Shown here: positions 47,260-57,151 of the stretch, piece by piece
How positions within the stretch are numbered: position 1 is the stretch's first letter
How the letters are laid out: every line of letters begins with the position of its first letter
DNA from: Megamerina dolium
Taxonomy: Eukaryota > Arthropoda > Insecta > Diptera > Megamerinidae
Direction: 5' to 3'
Length of the DNA stretch: 64,000 bases
Assembly: GCA_963854835.1 (NCBI GenBank)
Contig: OY978530.1
Location: 25,635,637 to 25,699,636, forward strand
The notes under the pieces: model-generated
Seen by the model: only the letters and a program-made list of their open reading frames with translations
The model's database searches: none
What the model was told of the DNA's origin: nothing
Program-made: the position numbers and the translations under genes

Positions 47260-48000
47260 TCAATGCACTTTGATGTAAACATGACCACTAATTGAGAAAG
47301 TAGACGACAGTAACTTTTCACGTTTTAATTGTATAGCATGGCGAAAAATTTCGAGGTTGGCTCTTTTCAGGCTTTTAAACAGATGAATATTTCCTTCCCC
47401 AACCATTCCCAAATCAGCACGTACCGTAGGCAGCCTTTTAGCTTTGCAGAAACCAGAGAAGGTTCTAAAAAGTTGCGACCGCTCATGAGAAGACTGCAAT
47501 TTTATAATTATCGATCAAGATGAATTATTATCCTTCTTTGCGCGTAATCTGAACATATTACGCACAGGAGGAGTGAGTCTTGAAGCTAATTGAGATAAAT
47601 ATTTGTTGAAAACAATGTAGCAAATTTTCACCTCTCGCAACTGGTATACCATTAACGATAAAATCGGAAGACACTGCCTCCATTTCCAGCTCTTCAAAAT
47701 TATATCGCTCTCAATTTAGATACATGGGCACAGACAGATTTACTATATATTCTAACTCCTTTATGCATAATTTCATATTCGATATATTAGCAGACATTTC
47801 ACCTATTTTCTGCATCAATTTCTTTTCAATCCAAAACAGTAGTCAGCTTAGTGATCATGCTTTCCCTCTGGTTTTCCAAAAGTTTGTCAAGATGCTGAAG
47901 CATGTCAGATGATAAACAATCTTCAGCCTGTAATATCTTAGGAGTTAGGGGTTAGGAGTCACAACAGGCTTTAGTTAAACTTATCAGATTATATTCGTGT
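47260..48000 (-). pseudogene. LINE F ORF1
   Basis: Minus-strand pieces: an ELEMEAVSSDFIVNGIPV block (about 47690) and FKSLKRANLEIFRHAIQLKR ending in GHVYIKVH (47400-47265). The first looks like the RNA-recognition-type fold preceded by a coiled coil, and the second the C-terminal segment, of CR1-type ORF1 proteins. Stops and frameshifts break it. The role (RNA binding) is inferred from the family. Confidence 0.6.
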
Positions 48001-48459
48001 CTGTTACTTTGACTGCAGAAATAACTGCGACCGAGACAGCGACCGCGACTGTGGTAACAGTAAATATCTCTCGATACGTACTGTGCTATCAATTCAGCTT
48101 AGCTGAACAAATGAAGAGGAACTGATGTTGCCTTAATTGAGTCCAACAATAAACTTAATTAAATAAACCAAAATTAATTGAATTTAACACATCTATCAAA
48201 AGCAGTAATGCAAAATGTGTGCAAAAGTAGTAGGTGTATTATAGACAAATTTTAATGTTTCAATATCCAATTCACACAGATCACGTAAAAAACACGTCCG
48301 CTCACGATCACCTTACTCACTCTATTATTCAAAACACTAATGAAAAATTGGACAATACAATCAGTATTATCCAATAAAATTGGATGATACCGATGCAGGT
48401 GTACCGCATTCGACAATAGCTGATAATTCTTTAATTGTTACTGCACAGAAATTGCTTTA
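48001..48459. other. Possible leader of the BEL-Pao relic
   Basis: AT-rich. Near 48000-48120 the sequence has GAC/GCGACC-type repeats. No frame recognised. By position it may be the leader and start of gag of the next element. Confidence 0.35.
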
Positions 48460-48885
48460 GTTAAAGCTACCCCTATTCTCCAGCACTCGAATAATTTACC
48501 AGGAAGCAGGCCTCAGAAATATTGAAAAGTTCAACCACTTGCTGACTTGCCTACAAGGTCAAGCTTACGAACCAATTCAAGCATTCTCAGTCACCAATGA
48601 GATATACTCAAATGCGCGGGCAGGTCTTATATAGCGGTATGATAATGACTCCTAAATATTTCTTGGGAATATTAATTCCCTTTTTGATACACAATCGATA
48701 TAAACTCCAAATGCAACAGAATTACGCAGCATTGTCGATAAAGTTTTTCTCTATGCGACTCTTTATCTTTCTTAGGTACATATAAGGAGATAGCGAATGC
48801 AGTGTTGATCCATCTAGTAATGAGAAATGTCGACAATAGATCTCAGAGTAAATGGAAAGAGTCACTTGATTTCTAAAACTTACAT
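48460..48885 (+). pseudogene. BEL-Pao gag fragment
   Basis: Reads EKFNHLLTCLQGQAYEPIQA then VTNEIYSNARAGLIERYDND with frameshifts, then a SLFDTQSI-like stretch and, near 48780-48850, an IANAVLIHLVMRN / SKWKESL block. This is the order seen in BEL-Pao Gag proteins. A Tigger element follows and splits it from pol. Confidence 0.75.
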
Positions 48886-48973
48886 TATGGAATGGTTGCT
48901 CAAAACTTTTAGAACGTAGGTGTCAATATTTAGAATCGTTAATTCCACATTTAATTGCTGATGGCACGAAATA

Positions 48974-49735
48974 CAGTCGACCCTCACTTTTTTTTTAAAC
49001 GTTTCGCTTAACAAACGAATTTTCGTATAGCGACCAAGGAAAAAGAATAAGAGAAATGTTTGAAGCAAGAAAGGGGTGGTTCGACAATTTTAAAAAACAT
49101 ACTGGCATCCATAATCGTGACCAAACGGATCTTTTTTAGGAAAAATTGTCTATCGAAAGCTGTGTAACAGCAGAGGAAAGCAATGCCAGGCCACAAACCA
49201 ATGGAAAAGGTGATTTGAAAATAAAACTACTCCTTATCTACCATTCAGAGAATCCACGCGCCTTCCAAAAGCATATTGTCAACAAAAGCAGGCTAATGGA
49301 GGTCCAACCTTAATGCTTGTGTGACACGTGACGTTTTTACTTATTGCGTCAATAAAGTTTATGTTCCGTCTTTGATGAAATATTTGGTTGAGAAGAATAT
49401 ACTACTCCTGCCTTGTTTGTTACGGACAATTCTCCTTGCCATCCACCAGGGATCTCACAGTGTGGCAAAATTCACTTTTTGCCACTACTCCATTACTGAA
49501 GACTATGGACAAGTAAATTCTTTCTAACTTCAAGAAGCTCTAGGCTAAACAACTTTTCCAGCTTTGCATTGAAGTGACTGAAGGAATCCGTCTCACACTA
49601 AGAGTTTTGGAAAGATCTTTTCCACATTGTCGCTTGTATCAAAATTATTGGAAAGGTATGGGAAAGTGTTACCAAGAGAACTCTCGAATCTGTTTGGAAG
49701 AAACCCCGTGATTAACAGCCAGGAGATGTGAATGA
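48974..49735 (+). pseudogene. Tigger/pogo-type transposase relic
   Basis: The terminal-repeat-like CAGTCGACCCTCAC begins at 48974 after a TA. Coding pieces follow: RKGWFDNFKKHTGIHNRDQ (49070, end of the CENP-B-type DNA-binding part), CVTAEES, LLIYHSENPRAFQKH (49235), TDNSPCHPPG (49425, the second catalytic Asp block), then FWKDLFHIVACIKIIGKVWE (49608) and RTLESVWKK. The first catalytic Asp block is degraded. Broken by stops; the right end is not identified. Confidence 0.85.
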
Positions 49736-49772
49736 GACTTGTTCAGACGAGGAGGTAACAGAAGAACAACTT

Positions 49773-49883
49773 CCAGTTCTGTTGTGCATGTTAAATTTTG
49801 ATAAGTTCGGTTCCAAACGGCAGAAGCCTTGTGGCAACACTTTTATTGAGCTTTGTCACAGAATTCTTATAGAAGGTTTTCCA
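49773..49883 (-). mobile_element. SINE fragment, copy 4
   Basis: Aligns on the minus strand with the middle of SINE copies 2 and 3: GTTGTGCATGTTAAATTTTG, GGTTCCAAACGGCAGAAG, GAGCTTTGTCACAGAATTCT. About 20 bases of the TAGAAGGGACCTAC block are deleted, and the tRNA-like head is absent. Confidence 0.8.
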
Positions 49884-50199
49884 TCCTTCAATAAAATTTG
49901 ATATTCAATATATTTTTGTGTGTACGCATGGAACGCATTATTGTGTTTTACATTAATTTATATGAGATTTATATGAATACTGTTTTTGCTTAATGAACTT
50001 TCGCATTCGCAAGCAAGCAAGAGCTTACTTCATCCTGTAAGTGTGACTCAGAAGAAGATAATACAATAAATGCCACACATACTCATGAGAATAAGTCTAG
50101 CCTCAATCGAATCAAGTTATACTAGCCACTACGCTTTTTTTAGTAAAAGACTCATCTGGACTTTTTAATATTGATAGAGCCCTGCTCGATTTTTGTTCA
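49884..50199. other. No recognisable feature
   Basis: Short AT-rich stretch between the SINE fragment and the BEL-Pao pol remains. Confidence 0.35.
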
Positions 50200-51195
50200 C
50201 AGGTAAATTTCATTACCTATGATTTCTCTCAACGTGTTCGCTTGCAACATAAGAAAGAGTCCGTGCATATATTTGTTAAGAATTAGTAACTTCTATTCAA
50301 CTTCGAATCGCAAGACGTCCACTATCGTCAAGTGGGGCAAATTACACTTGCAGACGATCTTCCTGTCCTGCAAAAGACCTTATGCGGTTCGATTGTGCCG
50401 CGAAGATATCGACAAAAGCATATAACCTCATGATCTCTACAAAATACGTTCTTGTTATTAATGGACGAGTTACTGAATGAAAATCTGAAGTAGTTATGGA
50501 AACTCGATGAGACGTCTACACGGTTGAATGTATGGTCGAATGAAAATTAAGCCTGTGAAAGCTCCTTTCTTTATACAGCCACACGAAACTCTGATGGCAG
50601 AGTAGTGGTTAATTTTCCATTGAAAGATGATACAAATGTTATCGGTATCTCATACTCAACAGCATTAAGAAGGTTTATTTTTCAAGAGCGGCGTTTAAAG
50701 AGCCAGTTTGTGCTCAAAGCTCAATACGAAAACTTCGTGCGGGAATATCATAACTTAAACCCTATGACTGTAGATGATCGTCCTGATCGTGATAAACCTC
50801 ATTATTATTAGTCGCATCATTATGTTTCGTTTTGTATTCGACGCGTCCTGCCCTGAAGTTATTACCTATCGGACTATTGCCAAATTGGCGTCGCATCACT
50901 GCAATTAAACAGCGATTTTGGCACCGCTGGTCATCTGACTACATCAACGACTTACAGGTCTTTAAAAATGGAATACCATCAAGCCCAATTTCAAAGTCGA
51001 TGCGATGGTGATTGTGCATAAAGATAACATGTCTCCACAACATTGGCTTCGGTATCGAGTCGTTCAGTGTTTTTCGGGAAAGGATGGAATTGTCAGAGAA
51101 GTTGACAGTCGTACTACCGAAGGTAGGCGAAGGTGTCATTCGCCGCTCAATTCACAAATTGGCACTCTTGCTTTCAATACGAATAATTCGAATTG
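50200..51195 (+). pseudogene. BEL-Pao pol remains (protease/RT edge and integrase end)
   Basis: Near 50365 the frame gives LPVLQKTLCGSIVPRRY, and near 50600 VVNFPLKDDTNVIGISYSTALRRF followed by LERRL-like text (split here as VNFPLKDD and YSTALRRF), both typical of the start of BEL-Pao pol. From 50880 RITAIKQRFWHRWSSDYIND, then VIVHKDNMSPQHW and a VIRRSIHKLALL ending match the end of the integrase region. RT, RNase H and most of integrase are deleted between. Confidence 0.8.
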
Positions 51196-51290
51196 AAACT
51201 GATTGTTGCTTTCGCTTTGATATTGGCATTGTCCATTATAATATATTGTATGATCTACGTTTTTCTCTGATATGTAAATTAGATAGGTAC

Positions 51291-51336
51291 ATATATATAT
51301 TTTCTATTGGCGATTGCCAATAGAAAATATATATAT
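51291..51336. repeat. Perfect 21-bp hairpin beside element K
   Basis: The left arm at 51291-51311 ends TTTTCTATTGGC; loop GATT; the right arm at 51316-51336 is its exact complement. It ends four bases before the K terminal repeat. Confidence 0.9.
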
Positions 51337-51340
51337 ATAT

Positions 51341-51628
51341 TAGGGTGGGTCAAATTGTAGGGGGCCGAAAAAATGTTAAGGGGCTCATCGAGATTCTTGT
51401 TCTACGGGTCATTTGAAGATACTTTTCCAAAGAAACCATAGCTCTAAAATGATTTTCGAGCCACCGGATTTTTCAAAATAGGTTTTTTCCCCAAATACTC
51501 AAGAATAGATGTACAAAAAAATGCTATTTTCTCTAGCCAAATGTGTATGTGGGGGTTTTTGGATCGAGGAATCCATTTTTGAGATCTATTTTTATTTTTG
51601 AGCACCACCAGAGGGCGCTTTCGTTCAT
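51341..51628 (+). repeat. Left terminal inverted repeat of K
   Basis: Starts TAGGGTGGGTCAAATT. The inner end carries CCACCAGAGGGCGC (51605-51618). Differs from the right copy mainly by small indels at 51357-51375 and 51475-51500. Confidence 0.9.
51605..51618 (+). promoter_or_regulatory. CTCF-like motif in left repeat of K
   Basis: CCACCAGAGGGCGC fits the general CTCF consensus CCASYAGRKGGCRS at every position. The mirrored site in the right repeat has one mismatch. Binding is inference; a 14-base match can arise by chance. Confidence 0.4.
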
Positions 51629-51763
51629 GTTTTAATTTTATCGTTTTTTTTTGGGTAAATTTACGAAATTTCTCGTGTAAATTGACGAATATTTGACTTT
51701 CTCATAAGACAACCCAAAACTTTAAATAGCCCAGAGTGTTTAGCGTTAAAAATGATGGGGGAA

Positions 51764-51779
51764 GGGGGGGGGGGGGGGG
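51764..51779 (+). repeat. G16 homopolymer inside K
   Basis: A run of 16 G following GGGGGAA, between the left repeat and the 3' end of the K gene. Could form a quadruplex or be an assembly-sensitive site. Confidence 0.9.
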
Positions 51780-51968
51780 TTATTCATTCACGACCTATAT
51801 CGAATTTAAGACAAAGAGTAAACAAAGCATATTTTACTTTATTTTTTTCTTCTAAAATTCAACATAACAAATAATAAAAGCATATAAAATGTAATTAATA
51901 AAAAAAATTAATTGAATTCAGTAATTAAGAAACAAAACGAAGAGTTTTAGGAAATAAACGCGAAGGAG

Positions 51969-53851
51969 TTATTTTTGAAAGTCTTTCTTGCTGTCAAGTC
52001 TAGCGAATTTTTCACGACTTTCTAATGTCACCGCCATAACTCCTTCTCGATTATGTTCTAAAACTCTTTTGGATACACTAGCCAGCAATTGAACATGTCT
52101 TTCCGTTCCTTGTATGTGTACTGGAATTTTCGGATCAGGCAGCGGTGGATCAATGTCTTCTAAATATTGTTGTAGATATTCATAAGGAATATTTCGAGTG
52201 AATGGTGGTTCGAATAAGATTGAATTATCATTCATGTCAATCATATTCGTAAAATCTGTGCAATTGAAGTTTATGATAGGCTTTTTATAAACTCTCAGTA
52301 GCATCGGATCTTCCACATGGTTACGGTAGTGTAAAATTTTTTTTAGAGCTAAGTCGCGTATTTTTTTTTCATCGTCGAACAACATTGCCAATAAAATGTT
52401 TTCTGAATGAGCATAATACGAGTTTTCTTTAACAACATTATTTACAATTTGGCTTAAATTCGAATTCAAATATTGTGTCCAACGTATAAATTTATAAAAT
52501 AATACACTACCGTGCACGACAGAGTTGTAATATTTAATATTGAAGTACATTGGCGTATATACTTTAATTATATAGTTTGCCAGAATTTTTAAATTTGTAG
52601 ATGGCTTGTTGGTTGTCACATATAACCGTAATAATCTACTGGCCTTGGTGAGCCAACGAGAATGTGCTATTGGCCCTGGTTTAATGTTGGCCAAATCCGC
52701 CAAAACCTCACCAGAAGAAATTGCAAGCGCCATTTTGTACAAGTACATTGCGTCGGTAGTTAATTCAACAGCACTTAAATCAGGTATATTTTCCAGAGTG
52801 ATAATCTCAAAATCGTTTACCGCCTAAAAATAGAAGAGATTAGATTTAAAACAACTAGGTGAGGTTCTTTCACCATCTTTGGATGAAATTTGTTATCGAT
52901 TTTTTCCATCGTTAAAGAATCATTTTTTCTGCCGTCGAATGAAAATGTAATTAAATTGGAAGCATCATACCGATTATGAAGCACTTTTTGTCTACATTTA
53001 ACTTTTTCTCTACGAACTTTAGACTTGTCCATAATGACAAGATTGCCATGACCATCTTTGACGCCAATGTCTTCCATAAGAGATGTTGCCAATGCTGATG
53101 CTATTCTATCTGACACACCAAATCTGTCACACATCATAGCAAACTTGAAAGCATCGTATCTGGGCGTATATGGTCCTCGTTTCGTTTGAGATGCATTTTG
53201 TGCTTCTACTAAATGTGTACTATGCTCATAATCACTTTCCTGGTCTTCTTCTGGCACGTATGTTAGACCCTGGCTCTCTTCAATTGTTTCTATTATTGTA
53301 GATGTAGGTGCTTGCTCTTCAATTTCTGTCTGGTATTCCGGTATCGTAGATCTTCTGTCATTATGTTGATCCATCATAAACTCTTTCAACTCTTCTGGAA
53401 TCATTCCACATGAGCATAGAGCAGCTTTCAAGTCACATTTACATTTCCCAATGTAAAATAATTCTTTTATGGATCGTAAGAAAGATGTGAGACTGGAGCC
53501 TTTTGCTTTGCATTTATCTGCAGTGTAGTATTTGTCAAGCAAGGTATTCAATTTTCTAACAATATTTCGTTTGCATATAATTTCAATATTTAGTTTGCTC
53601 CAAATTCCAATCAATTTGTCTGTCACTTGAGGAGTAAATGTTTTATATGAAAACATTTTACTTTGCATTTTAGCACGTTCGGCCAAGAAAAAATAGCATC
53701 TTAAAATATCTTGTTTATTTGGCAGATTCAGACCAGTCAAATCAGAAGACATACCAAAAGCAGGAACATCGTGAGAAGGCATATGTTTCAAACTACTTTC
53801 GGTACTTATTGATGTTGGTGCGGCTTGTGATGTTGACGGCAATAGATCCAT
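51969..53851 (-). pseudogene. K transposase-like gene, two open blocks, core apparently missing
   Basis: Block 1 (53851 down to about 52817) encodes an N-terminal S/P-rich lead, DILRCYFFLAERAK, a CKCDLKAALCSC cysteine cluster near residue 140, an acidic stretch, FKFAMMCDRFGVSDRIASAL near 230, FSFDGRKNDS near 310, and KEPHLVVL. Block 2 (about 52823-51969) encodes YLYKMALAISSGEV, IAHSRWLTKASRLLRLYV, HSENILLAMLFDDEKKIRD, FEPPFTRNI and a final TLESREKFARLDSKKDF. Both read without stops. In relatives as I recall them, a segment of 150 or more residues with an Asp-containing motif lies between; here only about 50 bases separate the blocks. A 50-base intron (52824-52873: GTGAAAG donor, CTAAT branch, TTTTTAG acceptor, phase 0 on both sides) would join them into about 610 residues. 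Either an internal deletion or a shortened spliced product; function unknown. Confidence 0.7.
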
Positions 53852-54115
53852 GTTTAAAATTAAATATTAATTAATTAATTTATAAATATTAAGATTTTCC
53901 AGCTAGATTTTGAGGTTTTCTTCCTTCAAAAGCTGGTAAAAATGTGATTTAGGTCTTAGCTTGAAATCTATCGATTTTATTTTTAGAAAAGCTGGAAAAA
54001 GGAACAAAATGTATGGAATATGATTTAACAATTTATAATTCGAGTATGTATTTTGAATAAATTCAATACAAAGTCAAAAATTCGTCTATTTCCACAACAG
54101 TATCGTATATTTTTC

Positions 54116-54396
54116 CAAAAAAATGTACGAAAGCGCCCTCTGGCGGCACTCAAAAATAAAAATTAATGTCAAAAATGGATTCCGCGACCCAAAAAACCTC
54201 CACATACACATTTGGCTAAAGGAAATAGCATTTTTTTGCCTCTATTCTCGAATATTTCTAGAAAAAATACCTATTTTGAAAAATCCGGGGGCTCGAAATT
54301 CATTTTAGAGCTATGGTTTCTTTGGCAAATTTGCTTAGAATGACCCATAGAATAAGAATCACGATGAGCCTTTGGGTCAAAAAAATTTGACCCACC

Positions 54397-54399
<3 letters not shown>
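54116..54399 (-). repeat. Right terminal inverted repeat of K
   Basis: Reverse-complement partner of 51341-51628. It ends AATTTGACCCACCCTAA, beyond which (TA)n begins. Inner CTCF-like match at 54133-54146 on the minus strand. Confidence 0.9.
54133..54146 (-). promoter_or_regulatory. CTCF-like motif in right repeat of K
   Basis: On the minus strand CCGCCAGAGGGCGC, one change from the consensus met by the left copy. The two sites point toward each other across the element. Confidence 0.35.
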
Positions 54400-54475
<76 letters not shown>

Positions 54476-54492
54476 GTATATATATGTATATA
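54400..54492. repeat. (TA)n microsatellite
   Basis: Nearly pure TA with a few TG, abutting the right end of K. Matching TA sequence occurs left of K at 51327-51340. Confidence 0.95.
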
Positions 54493-54561
54493 CAATAGAA
54501 TGGCCATAGTGAATTTTTTTTCGAAATGTATAACTTTTCGCACTAAAAAATGAGGTTGGTT

Positions 54562-54977
54562 GGTATGAGAAATATAGTAATGATGAAAAAAAATTCTGTG
54601 AAAAGATCGACAATTACTTATTTGACATCGCAGCTGCGGATGCATTTGAAAGGATGAATATTGAAGAGGATAAAGATTTCCTTCTATTGCAAAGAGAAAA
54701 GGGTCGACCAGGTTGTATGTCAAGCCATGATATAAAGCTGGCACGAAAACAAGACCGCAAAGCTGAGCTACTTGAAGAAGCAGAAAAGCGAAAACGAAAA
54801 TATCAAGAAGAGTCACAAGGAGTTCAAGGTATTGGTCAATATAATTATAATATCAATATAATAAAACATCAGCACCAGAAGTCAATCTCTTTAATTGTTT
54901 TTCAAAAAACTGGAAAAATATGAATATCGATACTTTCAAGAGTGGAGTATTGGATGAAACAGTGGAAAAAACATTAA
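54562..54977 (+). repeat. 416-base direct repeat, unit 1 (5' piece of gene J)
   Basis: I see no difference, base or indel, from 55304-55719, which lies exactly 742 bases downstream. It encodes the same 5' part of gene J (FDIAAADAFERMNIEEDKDF, LLLQREKGRPGCM). After it the sequence changes to an inverted-repeat-like stretch and not the J continuation. Confidence 0.95.
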
Positions 54978-55054
54978 TTAATTTTTTTTTTCTTCCGAGT
55001 ACCTCCTGGTTGAGCCCAAAGTTTTATTATATTATTATATTACCCATTGTTCAC
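54978..55054 (+). repeat. Inverted repeat flanking gene J, left arm
   Basis: Contains CTTCCGAGTACCTCC and TTGAGCCCAAAGTTTTATTA, which recur inverted at 57152-57225 with small indels. It could be a terminal inverted repeat of an element carrying gene J. Confidence 0.75.
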
Positions 55055-55225
55055 CCCTATTATGATTTTTGTGCTACTAGCGACAACGATACAAAGTTAC
55101 CTAACAGTTCATCGATGTTAAACAACATTTTTTCCAAGAACAATATTCACAGAATTTATTTGTTGTGATTTAATAACAAAGTGTAGCAAACTAGACGTCG
55201 CCACTGATAACGGTAATTTTTTTAC

Positions 55226-55269
55226 GCTACAAAAACTAGACGTCGCCACTGACGTCTAGTTTTTGTAGC
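55226..55269. repeat. Perfect 19-bp hairpin upstream of gene J
   Basis: Arm GCTACAAAAACTAGACGTC (55226-55244), loop GCCACT, complementary arm 55251-55269. A third, partial arm GTAGCAAACTAGACGTCGCC lies at 55183-55202, so the unit looks like head-to-head terminal repeats. Confidence 0.9.
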
Positions 55270-55303
55270 AAGTGGAAAAATTTGTGGAAAAACCGATTTG
55301 GCC

Positions 55304-55719
55304 GGTATGAGAAATATAGTAATGATGAAAAAAAATTCTGTGAAAAGATCGACAATTACTTATTTGACATCGCAGCTGCGGATGCATTTGAAAGGATGAA
55401 TATTGAAGAGGATAAAGATTTCCTTCTATTGCAAAGAGAAAAGGGTCGACCAGGTTGTATGTCAAGCCATGATATAAAGCTGGCACGAAAACAAGACCGC
55501 AAAGCTGAGCTACTTGAAGAAGCAGAAAAGCGAAAACGAAAATATCAAGAAGAGTCACAAGGAGTTCAAGGTATTGGTCAATATAATTATAATATCAATA
55601 TAATAAAACATCAGCACCAGAAGTCAATCTCTTTAATTGTTTTTCAAAAAACTGGAAAAATATGAATATCGATACTTTCAAGAGTGGAGTATTGGATGAA
55701 ACAGTGGAAAAAACATTAA
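55304..55719 (+). repeat. 416-base direct repeat, unit 2
   Basis: Second copy of 54562-54977. Here the J coding frame continues past the repeat, so this unit is in the original context and unit 1 is the likely extra. Confidence 0.95.
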
Positions 55720-55996
55720 CAGCAGCCGAAATAGACGCACACAAGAACTTTTACCTAAACGCGTATATATAAGGAGTTGTTGCAACTCTCGCTGATTTTT
55801 GTGGGTAAAGAAGTATCAAATTTTACGCAGTTGCGTTTGCCTGGCGTAACAATTCATGCAAGGTTCATGTCCAAAGCTATTTACTGCTATAAGATTTTTT
55901 GCTTCGCGAACAATTCAAGATGACATCATCCGAACTGAAACGCATTCGAAACATTTGCATTTGCTTCACGCGTATTTATGTTTCGTATTGGTTCGG

Positions 55997-56358
55997 TGGG
56001 TGCCGTAGCTCAGTGGTTAGTGTGTTCGCCTTCTGATCTGTAGGTCGTGGTTCAATCCCCGGCTGATGCATAACAAATTTAATATCGATAAGATTTTTCT
56101 TTCGAACGGTACCCACCTGTCAGCAAGCAATTGGCAATTCTTCCGACAGTAACAACTTGCCATGAAAAAGCTTCTTAAAGAACTCTGTGGCAAAGCTCAG
56201 AAAAAGTGATGTCACAAGTGTTCTGCCGTTCGGAACCGGCTAAAATAAGTAGATCCCTTCTAATATTGTCCAAAATTTAAGACGCACAACAGTAATGGAA
56301 GAGAAGCCAATGAGCTCTTTGGGGCTTTAAGTGCCACATATTTATTTTTATTTATTTT
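55997..56358 (+). mobile_element. tRNA-derived SINE, copy 3 (full length)
   Basis: Head TGGGTGCCGTAGCTCAGTGG (A box), B box in GGTCGTGGTTCAATCCCCGG, body as in copies 1 and 2, and a tail of TTTATTTTTATT repeats. A perfect 11-base target duplication TATTGGTTCGG lies at 55986-55996 and 56359-56369. It is inserted in gene J, so gene J was already present when the SINE was active. Best copy for defining the family at about 360 bases. Confidence 0.93.
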
Positions 56359-57151
56359 TATTGGTTCGGATGCATTAGCGCTATAACTGCACCGCGCCAA
56401 AATTTAAAATTCATTAAAGACGTTATTTAATATTTCGATGCAAATGTTTCAAATGCCTTATTGTCCAAAATCAACAACCATTTATAGAATTTATCAGAAG
56501 AGGCGGTTGCTCTTGCATTTTTTGATGAGCAAATACCTACTGAAGTGAAGCGGAAAATGGTTAAAGCTCTTAGTAATCGTGATTTCGAAAATGAAGAAGT
56601 TATTCCGAAAAGATTAAACTTAAAAGAACATGTGAAATCGTTTGCAAATAAGGATATAAGTTTTTTCGTCACTCTCGTACCATTCGTTTTTTCCATCGTT
56701 TACAAATCGATATGAAATTTTTGGAAATGGATCCATCAATTTGGAAGGATCAAGAAGAATACTGCACCGCAAAATGAATATGCCAACACTTGTCAATGAC
56801 CCGGCAGAAAGAGCAATAAAATTAATAACAGATTTCAATCGGGCATTGACATACGACAAGGAGGATAAGCAGTATTTGCTCCAAGTTGTGGAGAAATACA
56901 GAAAAGACTTTTCATCCCTCAAAAAATCGTCATTAATATGAAAATAATAAAAAAAAAGTATGTTTTATGATTTTTCATTTTTTTCCTATTATATGGAACT
57001 TTGGTGTTAAGGTATTCCGGGGTTTATTCGCAGTTTATCTGCAAACTTTGTCGGCTCCTTGCAAACGTAATTATTACAGAAAGCGAAGGAATTCAAATGG
57101 GAAAATAACGTCAGGATTTCTTTACATCCAATATAAATAGGATAACAAATA

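Larger units (their letters stand above)
43973..48000 (-). mobile_element. CR1-like LINE relic F, split by later insertions
   Basis: Minus-strand order: ORF1 (about 47990-47260), endonuclease (47060-46488), linker (46004-45807), RT start (44652-43973). It is interrupted by an RTE fragment (46005-46476) and a solo LTR (44657-45802), and cut at 43973 by A5. The RT ends at an LDFSKAFNKH block, so the catalytic part is missing. Joining the LTR flanks gives an uninterrupted frame across the site. Clade assignment (CR1 or a Jockey-superfamily relative) is by motif only. Confidence 0.75.
51341..54399 (-). mobile_element. DNA transposon K with long terminal inverted repeats
   Basis: About 3.06 kb bounded by TTAGGGTGGGTCAAATT at both ends in inverted orientation. 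Inverted repeats span about 51341-51628 and 54116-54399, roughly 80% alike by eye, with shared blocks such as CCAAAGAAACCATAGCTC and GAGGGCGCTTTCGT. Both ends lie in (TA)n, so the target duplication is TA or a TA multiple. Inside is one minus-strand gene in two open blocks. The superfamily is not recognised from the ends; the protein resembles a family I remember as repeated across arthropods without an assigned function. Confidence 0.85.
55270..56941 (+). pseudogene. Gene J: uncharacterised arthropod-type family, broken
   Basis: The first block (from about 55282) reads KKFCEKIDNYLFDIAAADAF, EEDKDFLLLQREKGRPGCM, and a charged KAELLEEAEKRKRKYQEE helix. Then, with stops and frame changes, LREQFKMTSSELKRIRNICI near 55905. 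After a SINE (55997-56358) come EAVALAFFDEQIPTEVKRKM (56500), and NDPAERAIKLITDFN with LLQVVEKYRKDF (56795-56915). The motifs LQREKGR and NDxAERAxxL with LLQV recall a repeated protein family of arthropod genomes that I cannot name; its repeated nature suggests a mobile element. It ends at 56941 with TGA or TAA-type stops nearby. Not functional here. Confidence 0.6.
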
